A DNA stretch of 64,000 bases, taken from positions 30,506,531 to 30,570,530 of the forward strand of contig NC_088910.1 of the NCBI RefSeq assembly GCF_963576675.1, read 5' to 3'. A program made the position numbers and the translations under genes. Below the pieces are notes generated by a model. That model had not been told where the DNA came from. It saw only the letters and a list, made by a program, of their open reading frames with translations, and did no database searches. Shown here piece by piece: positions 42,997 through 52,516 of the stretch; positions within the stretch are counted from its first letter, which is position 1, and the number at the start of each line of letters is the position of its first letter. The DNA is from Euphorbia lathyris. Lineage: Eukaryota; Streptophyta; Magnoliopsida; Malpighiales; Euphorbiaceae.

Positions 42997-45900
42997 ATGC
43001 AGGTAAGCCTGAGATGTGCCGAGAAGTCAAAGATGTGGTATATTGACAGCGCATGCTCAAGGCATATGACGGGTGATGAAACTCAGTTCATCACGTTTGA
43101 ACGTAAACGAGGAGGGAGTGTAAGTTTTGGAGACAACAAGAAGGGTAAGATAGTAGGCTCAGGAACCATCGGAGGTAATCCTACTATTGAATCTGTCTCC
43201 CTAGTCAGCGGACTCAAATATAACTTACTCAGTGTAGCTCAGCTATGTGACAATGGGAGAAAAGTTATATTTGATGCTACTGGATGTAAAATATACGAGG
43301 GTAAAACTAATGAGTTAATTTTAACTGCCCCTCGGATAGATAATGTCTTTATGCTAGACTTAGAGAAAAAGTTTTCAAAAACTGTGTGCTTAGTAACAAA
43401 GGAAGAAAATTCCTGGCTATGGCACATGAGACTTGGTCATGTAAGCATAGACCTCCTGGCCAAACTAGCAAGAAAGCAATTGGTTGAGGGACTGCCTGAA
43501 CTTAAATTTCAAAAAGATCAATTATGCCACGCTTGCCAAGCTGGAAAACAAACCAAACAATCTTTTCACAGTAAAAACATTGTCTCAACTAAACGTCCGT
43601 TAGAATTACTACACTTGGATCTCTTTGGTCCAGTCCAGCCGCTGAGTCTGGGTGGAAGAAGATTTTCCTTGGTCATTGTAGATGATTTCTCTCGGTATAC
43701 GTAGGTTATCTTGCTGACCAGCAAGAATGAGACCTTTGAGACATTTTCAAATTTGGTTAGGAAAATTGAAAATGAAAAAGACCTAAAATTAGCTCATATC
43801 CGTAGTGATAACGGTGGAGAATTCAAAAACCAAAAGTTTGTTGAATTCTGTGAAGCCAACGGCATTGACCATAATTTTTCTGCTCCTAGAACACCTCAGC
43901 AAAATGGGGTTGTAGAAAGGAAGAACAGAACTCTGGTTGAAATAGCCAGGACAATGCTGGATGAGCATAGGCTTCCAAAGTATTTTTGGGGAGAGGTTGT
44001 TAACACAGCATGCTACATTCTTAATAGGGCTCTAGTTAGACCTATACTCAAGAAAACCCCCTATGAACTTTAGAAAGGACGGAAGCCCAATATTGGATAC
44101 TTTCGTACCTTTGGCTGTAGATGTTTTATTTTAAATACCAAAGATAGCTTAGCAAAGTTTGATTCAAAAGCTGATGAAGCTATCTTTCTGGGCTACTCAA
44201 CAAACAGCAAAGCATACAGAGTTTTTAATAAGCGAACTCAAGTTTTAGAAGAGTCAATACATGTAGAGTGCGATGAAACTGACCCTGCAGGTAGATACCA
44301 GCCCCTGACCGAAGATGATCCAAACTCAGTAACCATCGCTGACTCAGAACCAGCTACTGAGTCATTCACGAAAAGGCTGACCAAGAGTAAGAGTGAACCT
44401 AAGATTACTTTTACTGACCCATCTACTTCTGCAGAGATTGTTGAAACAGGAACAGCACAAGACATGAATCTACCTAAAGAAATAAGGATTCCAAGAGGGC
44501 ACTCCGAAAGTGCAATCCTTGATTCTGCTGGGAATACCCTGATGACGAGGAATCAACTCAGGAAGTACCTCAGCAATGCTGCTTTCGTCTCAGTATAAGA
44601 ACCGAAGAATTTCGCTGAAGCTGAGTACGATGAATTCTGGATGAACGCAATGCAAGAGGAGCTCGATCAATTTCGAAGAAATGATGTATGGGAGTTAGTG
44701 CCTCATCCAAAGAGTCAAAAGACCATCGGAACAAGATGGGTCTTCAGGAACAAGATGGACGAACAAGGAAACGTAGTCAGGAACAAAGCAAGGCTTGTAG
44801 CTCAGGGCTACAGTCAGCAAGAAGGTATAGACTACGGTGAGACCTTTGCCCCAGTGGCGAGGCTAGAGGCAATTAGAATATTATGTGCATATGCATCTTA
44901 CATGAATTTTAAATTATTCCAAATGGATGTCAAAAGTGCATTTCTTAATGGAGTTATAAACGAGGAGGTTTATGTAAATCAACCTCCAGGTTTTGAGGAC
45001 CCTAAGTTCCCAAACCATGTTTACAAACTCAAAAAGGCTATGTACGGCCTCAAACAAGCACCACGTGCTTGGTATGAGAGGCTGACCAGTTTCCTGCTGA
45101 CTAGAAATTACGTCAGGGGCAAAGCTGATACAACCTATTCATTAAGAAAAAGGGTAAAGATACCCTGCTGGCCCAAATTTATGTTGATGATATAATATTT
45201 GGTGCAACTAACGAATCAATGTGCAAGCAGTTTAGCAAACAAATGCAGACTGAGTTTGAAATGTCTATGATGGGAGAACTCAACTTCTTCCTCGGTCTTC
45301 AAATTAAACAAGGAAAGAATGGCATCTTCATCAGTCAAGCCAAATATGCCAAGGAGATCTTAAAGAAATATGACTTGGAAAATTGCAAGCCAATATCCAC
45401 TCCTATGGGCACTGACACTGTCCTCTGCGCTGATGAGAATGGTAAGTCAGTAGACAGCAAGTTATATCGAGGTATGATAGGCTCTCTACTTTACTTAACA
45501 GCCAGTAGACCGGACATTCAGTTTTCAGTATGCTACTGTGCTAGATATCAATCTAACCCTAAGGAATCTCATTACATTGCTGTAAAAAGAATCCTTAGAT
45601 ATTTGCAAAGCTCAGTGAACGCAGGTTTGTGGTATCCAAATACTCATGATTTTACACTTATCGGATATACTGACACTGACTATGGACGAGATAAGCTGGA
45701 ACGTAAAAGCACCTCTAGAGGATGCCACTTCTTAGGAAGCTGTCTTGTATCCTGGTTTAGAAAAAAGCAGGCGTCAGTAGCCTTGTCCACCACTGAAGCT
45801 GAGTACATTGCTGCTGGTCATTGTGTTGCTCAAGTCCTATGGATCAAGCAACAACTTGAAGATTATGGTGTTCAAACGAAGACAATTGAGGTCAAATGTG

Positions 45901-46127
45901 ACAACAAAAGTGCAATTGATCTGTCCAAGAACCCAATTCAACACAGCAGAATGAAGCATGTCAGCATCAGACATCACTTCATTAGAGACCATGTACTCAA
46001 GGGTGAGATCAAGCTGACCTTTGTCCCAATGGACGAACAGCTTGCGGATATCTTCACGAAGCCACTGGCTCGTGAGCAGTTCAGCATACTGAGAGAAGCA
46101 ATTGGTATGTTTAATTCTCTTCAGTAA
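42997..46127 (+). pseudogene. Sirevirus Pol (protease, integrase, RT, RNase H), broken
   Basis: Pol runs in one frame to about 45140, then continues in another after an apparent one-base loss. The stops in the first frame are TAG at 43702, TAG at 44071 and TAA near 44596. Protease: WYIDSACSRHMTG (the family has DSG; here DSA). Integrase: HMRLGHVSIDLLAKL, CHACQAGK, then LHLDLFGPV, IRSDNGGEF and PQQNGVVERKNRTL (the D, D and E positions are present). Reverse transcriptase: [26 protein letters not shown], then YVDDIIFG after the shift. RNase H: SVALSTTEAEYIAAGHC, CDNKSAIDLSKNP, ending LADIFTKPLAREQF. The two TAG stops fit G-to-A changes of TGG. Confidence 0.92.
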
Positions 46128-46611
46128 ATTCCTGTGCTAAATAAATATGAATGCTGAGTGAATTACATACTGAATGATTTATTTTTTGCTGAGTTACTCA
46201 TCGGAACTGTCTGAATATACAATAACTGAGTAAAACTTGCATACTGAGTAAATTAGTTTAGAACTTGAACTTAAAATCATCCTTAAATACTGCACTGACC
46301 ACTCAGAATATCAAACGCTTGACATTCTAAATACTGAGTGATTAATCCGTTAGCATAAATGCAAAGAATGTGTATAGCCTAGGATGACGTATTCGTCGTA
46401 ATGTGTCATAAATGCCAGGATCATTGTCGGTACATGATCCCAAGGCAAAACTGACACATGGATTCGATTAAGATCCACACCGTTCATTTCGTCTATAAAT
46501 TATGGGTATTTCCCCATCTTTTACTCTTTACGCTTAATCAATTCTTAAGGCAAAGAAATCACTTAGAACTTCTTTTCTCTCAAATTCCTCTAATTCCTCC
46601 ATATTCGAAGA
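46128..46611 (+). other. Spacer between Sirevirus pol and ORF3
   Basis: No coding frame is seen. It is rich in the word CTGAGT and its inverse, which recurs throughout the element. A TATA-like string (CTATAAATTATGG) at about 46493 lies 120 bp before the ORF3 ATG and may be an internal promoter; this is inference. Confidence 0.4.
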
Positions 46612-49426
46612 ATGACTAAGTTGTCTTTCAACGTCTCCGGTGCCGGCCACCAAAAGTCCAGCTCCGATGAACCTTCACGAAACCCTTATACACCAAGCAA
46701 GGGTAAAACTGGCCAAACTTTTGGCCAAGGGAAAGCTGTTAAGATCAGGACCTAGTCCAAGGTCTTCGACAATGTACGTGAATGGAATGTAGAACCCTCC
46801 AGATGGGTTTCGGAGCACTTTGTACAGAACGAACAGCCATTTACTGAGTGGATTTCCAAGAACGAATGGACTGGGCTGTTCTCGATCAGGGATGAGACAT
46901 ATCCTGGCCTAGTGAGGGAATTTTACCACAACCTCAAGGTTGCCAGTGACTCCACCGACTACCTAAGCACTGAAGTAAAAGGGAAAACCATCTTCATCAA
47001 CCCTCTGTACATAGGAAATCTCCTCCAGCTCAAAACTGAGGGAGTAAGGCTGAGGAAGTCAGGAGATCAGGACAAAACCGACTACGTCCATACCTTCTGC
47101 AAACCTGAGGGTCACTCAGGAGAGATCTCAGCATCTTCGATGGGACAGCATCAGAAGATGGCTCACTACCTGCTGAGCTACTTCATTTACCCAAAGATCA
47201 ACTGCACTACATCAGCAACCAACTTTGAACAGTGCTTCATATGGCACATGCTGACGTACACCCCCATCAACATGCCGGTTTTCTTAGTTGCTGGGTTCCT
47301 ACGCAGCACGGGTACAATGAGGTTGGGATCAATCATCACCAGGATCCTCATCGACCACAAGATTGACCTCGAAGGTGAGGAATCTTTCAGAGGCACCAAA
47401 ATCACAGCTGCCTCGCTGAGGGCACTTAAATTTGGACAGCCCTTGAAGAAAGGAAAAGCTGCTGCTGCTGCTGGCCAAGCTGATCAGACTGAGGAGACTA
47501 TTGCTGAGCCTAAGAAAGGGCGAAGAACTAAGGCCCCAGCTTCTCGCAAGAGAAAATCTGCTGAGACACCTAATGTTGTGTCTCCAGCAAAGAGGCAGAG
47601 GTCAGCTGGAAAGTCAGCTGAGAAGAGAAGCAGGCAAGATGAGCCTGACACTGAGGAAGCTGCTGAGCTACCTCAGAAGAAGCAGAAGTCTTCAACACTG
47701 GCACCTCTCGACGTCATGCCGACAGATTTTATTGTACCGGGTGATTCTCATTTCACTCAATGCCAAGGTACTGATTCTGAGAAACCTGAGGTCCAGTTAG
47801 ATGACCACTTCATCTCCCAAGTTGAGGAAGAACTTGATGGAGATAATACTGAGGAGGAAGAAGAAGACGATGAAACCAGTGGTCAGGATGACGCTGAGGA
47901 GTCTGAAGAGTATGACAGCGAAATTGAAGCTGAGGACGCTAACACTGGGTTAGCTGGTGGAGCTGTGCAGACTGACACTGAGTTAGCTGCTGGAGTTGAG
48001 CAAGTTGATCAAGCTGACCAGACCCATACTGAGGAAAAGGAACCTACTCCTACTCACTCAGAAGAACCTGCTCATCATACCACTCCACCACGTAGAAGGC
48101 GAAAGCTAGTTAAGGCTAGTGAGAAAATGGTCAGTGAACCCCCTGTGCAATCACCATCTATTCCTGAACTTGTCCTCTCCAAGACAACAAAGGATCCTTC
48201 TACCGTCCAATTAAAATTTTTCAAACGGCCCTCCACTTCCTCTACTACAACGCCGTTGGAAAAACAAGCCTCTGTTTCTTCTCAACAGGAACATGCCGAG
48301 CATACCACTTCCACCACTTCAACAATTCAGGTTGAACCAAGCACTGTCCATGTTGTTTCCTCAAGCATGGTGCTGACTCCTCATCCTTTTGCCGTCAGCA
48401 CAGACAGTGTTCGGGTTATGACTTCCATCACCAACCTCTCTGCTGATCAATCAACCTTACCTCCAACTCAAGTGCAGATTGAGCCAAGTCATCCAGTCAC
48501 TGACCAGGGTACTCCTTTCACTCCACTTTCTTCTGGTCATACTGATGTACATCGGGATGCCACTAAGTCCGGGAAAAAGCTCATTGACTCAGTGCAAGCA
48601 TTCATCCATGATCTTCAACATTCCGCTTCGCCTGCTGCTGGATCTTCAATTCCTGAGACAACTCAGCTCTCCCAGGTCACTCTACTTCTCAATGAAGTCA
48701 AGGGACTCAAGGATCTGCTGAATATAGTCTTGTCATTCCAAGCCCAGCAAGCTAAGCAGGATTCACTTGCCAAGTTGGCAGAGATACAGCTGTCAACAAT
48801 TCAACATCTGAACTCTCTCCATCAGCAAGTTCAGAAGTTATCTGCTGTGAACACTGACTACGCCACTTCCTCAGAACTCAAGATGCTTTTTGCTCAGCTT
48901 CATACTGAGCAACTTAAGACAAATGGGCAAATGGTGTCCTATAGTCAGTGCTCAGTCGATCAGGCTACTTAACCTCAACAAACAAGAGATGGATACTGAC
49001 GCGTTGAAACAGAATGAGTTGCTATCTCTCGCACAGCAATCCTTCAATCACATCCGTCATAATAATATCCAGCGTCATCATTATGACTCAGCTCTCTTGA
49101 AAACTTTCCACCAAGTCTTTTCTGGCCTCTCTGAAGCTCTCATTTGGCAAGACAAAGCTCAAGCTTTCAGTGTAAATATGCTCAGTGCTGCTGATCTTCA
49201 TATACCAATAGAAGTATCAGCTGATGGAGTTGTCATTTTTGATGGCGTAAACGAAAGTGCTGACAAACTAAAAGAGCTTTCACAAGAACTTTCTCGTGCT
49301 GTCTTAACCGATGCGTTCAAGCTCCCTGAAGTTGACAAAATGGGGGAGAAAGCGCAAGCTGCCAGAGCTCAGCATGAGCGACGTCAGTACGAGCGAAGTC
49401 AGTCACAGGGCAAGAAAAAGAAATAG
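46612..49426 (+). pseudogene. Sirevirus ORF3 (envelope-position protein), broken
   Basis: The frame starts at ATG 46612 (MTKLSFNVSGAGH), has a TAG at 46753-46755, is then open to the stop at 48970-48972, and appears to continue in another frame to 49426 (ending RSQSQGKKKK). The first third resembles the plant transposon-associated domain often seen in Sirevirus ORF3 (VREFYHNLKVASDS, FINPLYIGNLLQL). The middle is basic with nuclear-signal-like clusters (KKGRRTKAPASRKRK), then strongly acidic, then Ser/Thr/Pro-rich. Coiled-coil-like segments lie near the end. I see no signal peptide or membrane segment, so an envelope function is not supported. Confidence 0.78.
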
Positions 49427-49860
49427 ATAGGCTAAGTCTTAACATTTGTAATCTATGTGCTATGTTGTTTATTTTTTTTGCTGTGTAACTGCTGACTTCT
49501 TTCAACTTATATATCATACTTACTTTTCTTATTCAAATACTGAGTTATGATATATGCTAATAAGTACTGAGTTATTATGTATCTTCATTTATATCAGCTT
49601 TGTTTAACACTTATAATATTTGACTAAAAGATATGCTGATAACATGTTTGACATGAACCTATACACTTATGAAATATTCTGATAAGAACTCATTGAACAA
49701 CAAATTACTCAGCGCGCTCTATATGTCTAAAAACTTCTGCCTAACACTGAGTAAATAGAATATGTGATATAGCTGACCTATATCTGAAAACTGACCTTAG
49801 ACTTACTCATTTAAATCCTTAAATGTCTTAAGTAAAACTAAGTCAGTAGCTCAACCCTTA

Positions 49861-49956
49861 CGGGGGAGTTTGCTTAATTATACTAGGTCAACTATCATGG
49901 GGGAGCTCATACTGAGTTCCCTGCTGAACAGTTTTGCCAACATCAAAATGGGAGAG
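49861..49956 (+). promoter_or_regulatory. Multiple polypurine tracts of Sirevirus
   Basis: CGGGGGAG at 49861, TGGGGGAG at 49898 and AAAATGGGAGAG at 49945-49956 precede the 3' LTR. The last is 2 bp from it and should be the plus-strand primer. Repeated tracts are known from Sireviruses. Confidence 0.75.
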
Positions 49957-49958
49957 TT

Positions 49959-51295
49959 TGTTGAAACACCTTTCTACATAATTTTGATTTGACAAAATTG
50001 TTTAAGTATAAATTAAAATACATATTCTAAACACACTAAGTTTAAATGCTTTGATTTATTCTACTAATGTGTTTGTTCAATGTTGAGTATAAATGTTATA
50101 AGTCATAAGGATTGGAAGGCCCAAGCCCAATACGGAAGTCAAGGCCCAAGTCAAACAACTCAATACACTCGGCCCGCGTATATCAAGACGTTGCCGTTTT
50201 GTTCAAAACACAACTCAGCAATCGGAAGGATCTAGAAGACCTTCGGGAACAACTTCAAGATGAAGCTGCTGAGTAGTCTCGACAAAGCGTACAAGACAGC
50301 AGCTGGCAAAGGAAAACTTCCAGACAAAGTATTTCCTCTTTTGGCAAAGTTCAGACGACACAGTATGCTGTCCAGTTGACTTTACCATAAAAGGAGAGAC
50401 CATCTGCTGTGCTGACCGAGGACAGAAGATACACGATTGTGATTGGCCGAGAGCTCTGTGCAAGTCAGGATGACAACGACACATAGTCGTTTCCCTTCAA
50501 CGGTTATTTTGAAATTCGAAATGACCGAATGACCAGACGTCTCTATAAATAGTGCCATCACAAGCTTCACAAAATACAGAACTTGATCAAGCCATTACGC
50601 TGACCAAATCTCTACAAGTTCTGCAAGCAAGAAGCAAAGCAAAATTCTTACACTACATTTTCATATCTGTGTAAAAGTCTAGAGTGATTGTAAATCGTCT
50701 AAAGTGTCTTAGCACATCTTTGTATTAGGACAAAAAACACTTATCATTTCTAGAGATAGAAAGGAGAGGCTGAGTACTCGGTTTTAAGTACTCAGCGGAG
50801 AGATTAGGATTGAGTAGAAGTATAGAGGAAGGTACTCTTGTCATACTCAATTGCTGATATTGTAAAAGGTTTGAGGCTCTACCTTTAAAGAGCTCAGTAG
50901 AGGATTTGAAATCTCGGACGTGTTCCGGGGACAGGACATAGGCTTAGAAGAAGCCGAACCTGGATAAATCTGCTGAGTGAAGTATTTCTAAACCTTTGAC
51001 TCCTTATTTATATTGCTTGCTTAAACAATCAAAACTGACCAAGTCAAGAGGTCAAGTTGAGTTGTGCGCATTAAAACGTAAGAGCTCAGGAATAGACTCT
51101 AAGTGCTATCTCCTGACTCAAGCTAAGAAACTGACCTAGTCACCTGTTGACTAAGCTAGTATCTTGCTGTTTACTCAGCGCCGCTGTTCAAACCTTTTCT
51201 TTAGTAAAAGAAGTCTGCCTAAATTGCGAAAAAGTTTAAATAGTTCCTAACCCCCCCCTTTGGAACTATACTTGCAACTAGTTAAGGGACCAACA
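49959..51295 (+). repeat. 3' LTR of Sirevirus, normal orientation (1337 bp)
   Basis: It starts TGTTGAAACACC after the polypurine tract and ends GGGACCAACA before the target duplication. TATAAATAG at 50544-50552 is on the plus strand, as expected. Together with the inverted left copy it makes a 1.34-kb inverted repeat separated by 8.8 kb. Confidence 0.95.
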
Positions 51296-51368
51296 ATCCA
51301 CACCTCCATTAACTCAGTGCCTATTCACCATCTCCCATCCTCTCTTCGTCCACACCAAAAGAAAAAAA

Positions 51369-51500
51369 ATGGCGAATCTGATAGAGCTAGAACCCATGGA
51401 TGAAATCGGTTACCTCCTACTCACAGAGATAATTCTTCTTGTCGTCCTCCTCATAATATTCGCCTATTTCCTTCCCGAGATCGTTCTCAGTCCTCGATAG
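51369..51500 (+). CDS. 43-residue membrane-type micro-ORF in foreign fragment
   Basis: The ATG has a strong plant context (AAAAAAATGGCG) after a C/T-rich leader. The product starts MANLIELEPMDEIGY, acidic, followed by about 20 hydrophobic residues (LLLTEIILLVVLLIIFAYFL) and a short tail ending SPR. Without the Sirevirus, a TATA box lies about 92 bp upstream. The stop TAG overlaps the first bases of the hAT-type insertion, but the uninterrupted sequence would also have TAG there. I do not recognise the protein. It may be a first exon or a chance frame. Confidence 0.4.
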   Translation: MANLIELEPMDEIGYLLLTEIILLVVLLIIFAYFLPEIVLSPR

Positions 51501-51956
51501 ACCTGTCCATGGGCCGGGCTGGGCTGGGCTCGGGCCGGACCAGTCGGGGTTTTAAGTAAAAATGCTCAGCCCAAGCCCAGCCCAGCCCACAATTAATTTA
51601 GGCGGGCTCGGACCGGGCTGGGCTCGGGCTTAAAAATCAAATCCCGAGCCCAACCCATATAAGCCCACCTAAATATATATATATAATTGTTAATTATAAA
51701 AAAATAAATATTATACTTAAAAATAAATATTTAATATATAAATATATATTTATTAATAAATATTAATAAGCGGGCCGGGCTGGGTCGGCCCGTGTTATTT
51801 TTATTAATCCCAAGCCCGCCCAAAAAATAGGCGGGCTTTGGCGAGCCTGGGCCGGGCTGGGCCGATGAACAATTTTTATTGTCCAAGCCCGGTCCAAGGG
51901 ATAGGGCCGGGCGGGCCGGACGGGTACCCGGGCCCGTGGACAGGTCTAGTCCTCGA
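51490..51956. mobile_element. hAT-type non-autonomous element with 8-bp target duplication
   Basis: The element is 51498-51948, with ends TAGACCTGTCC and GGACAGGTCTA. GTCCTCGA flanks it at 51490-51497 and 51949-51956. The arms are GC-rich with many GGGCCGGGC words and the centre is AT-rich. No transposase is present. Confidence 0.92.
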
Positions 51957-52384
51957 TAGGGAGGAAGGAAACAATAGAAGTAGGTAAAATAAAATGTATT
52001 TTTGTTGAAGTTGTCAAGTGTATTTGAATCACTTGCTATTGTTATTTTCTGCAGAGAGGGATAATGTACTAATCCTTGCAAAAATAATTTTTATCTTCTA
52101 CTAAAACAGTTTTATCTTTTGATTTATTCTTTTGATTAGCATTAATAGAAATTAAAAGTAGGAAATTATTCATTATCCACTTAATTGAGAATAAATTCCA
52201 GTTTGATCCTTATCAAACACTGTTATTTTCACCGTAATCTATTACATTAAATTGTAATTATTTAGGTTCTAGATGGGTTGAAATTTTAGTTGGAAACAAA
52301 CCGGTTTGAGTTTTAATATATACAGATATTACATGTATTGAACAATGTATAGTATACAAATGCAGAATATTTTTCTTTGAGAAA
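51957..52384 (+). other. Rest of foreign fragment inside Retrofit element
   Basis: No frame is convincing. A possible intron is AAGTAGGTAAAA near 51980 to TTTTCTGCAG ending near 52053. Retroviral coding sequence resumes at about 52385. Confidence 0.35.
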
Positions 52385-52400
52385 GGGATAAACAGTTGTT

Positions 52401-52516
52401 ACTACAATATAGTAGCACAAAATTAATTGAGGGCTCCAGCAAAACCAGTATAATCCTACTACAATATCTGGTAACACAAAATTAATTGAAGGCTCCAGAA
52501 GAGCCAGTATAATCCT
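52401..52516 (+). repeat. Tandem 57/59-bp duplication in Retrofit pol
   Basis: ACTACAATAT, GCACAAAATTAATTGA, GGCTCCAG and CCAGTATAATCCT occur twice in tandem, with a few differences. It lies just before the integrase region. Confidence 0.8.

Larger units (their letters stand above)
39844..51300 (+). mobile_element. Sirevirus-type Ty1/copia element with inverted 5' LTR
   Basis: The element is 39849-51295, with ATCCA duplicated at 39844-39848 and 51296-51300. The order is LTR, methionine-tRNA primer site, gag, pol (protease, integrase, reverse transcriptase, RNase H), an envelope-position ORF3, several polypurine tracts, LTR. The last two features are Sirevirus hallmarks. The 5' LTR is the reverse complement of the 3' LTR. 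Pol has three stops and one frameshift; ORF3 has a stop and a shift. Confidence 0.95.

Noticed and set aside
46612..49426. True envelope protein in the Sirevirus
   Set aside because: No signal peptide, membrane segment or cleavage site is visible; the protein is basic then acidic and Ser/Thr/Pro-rich.
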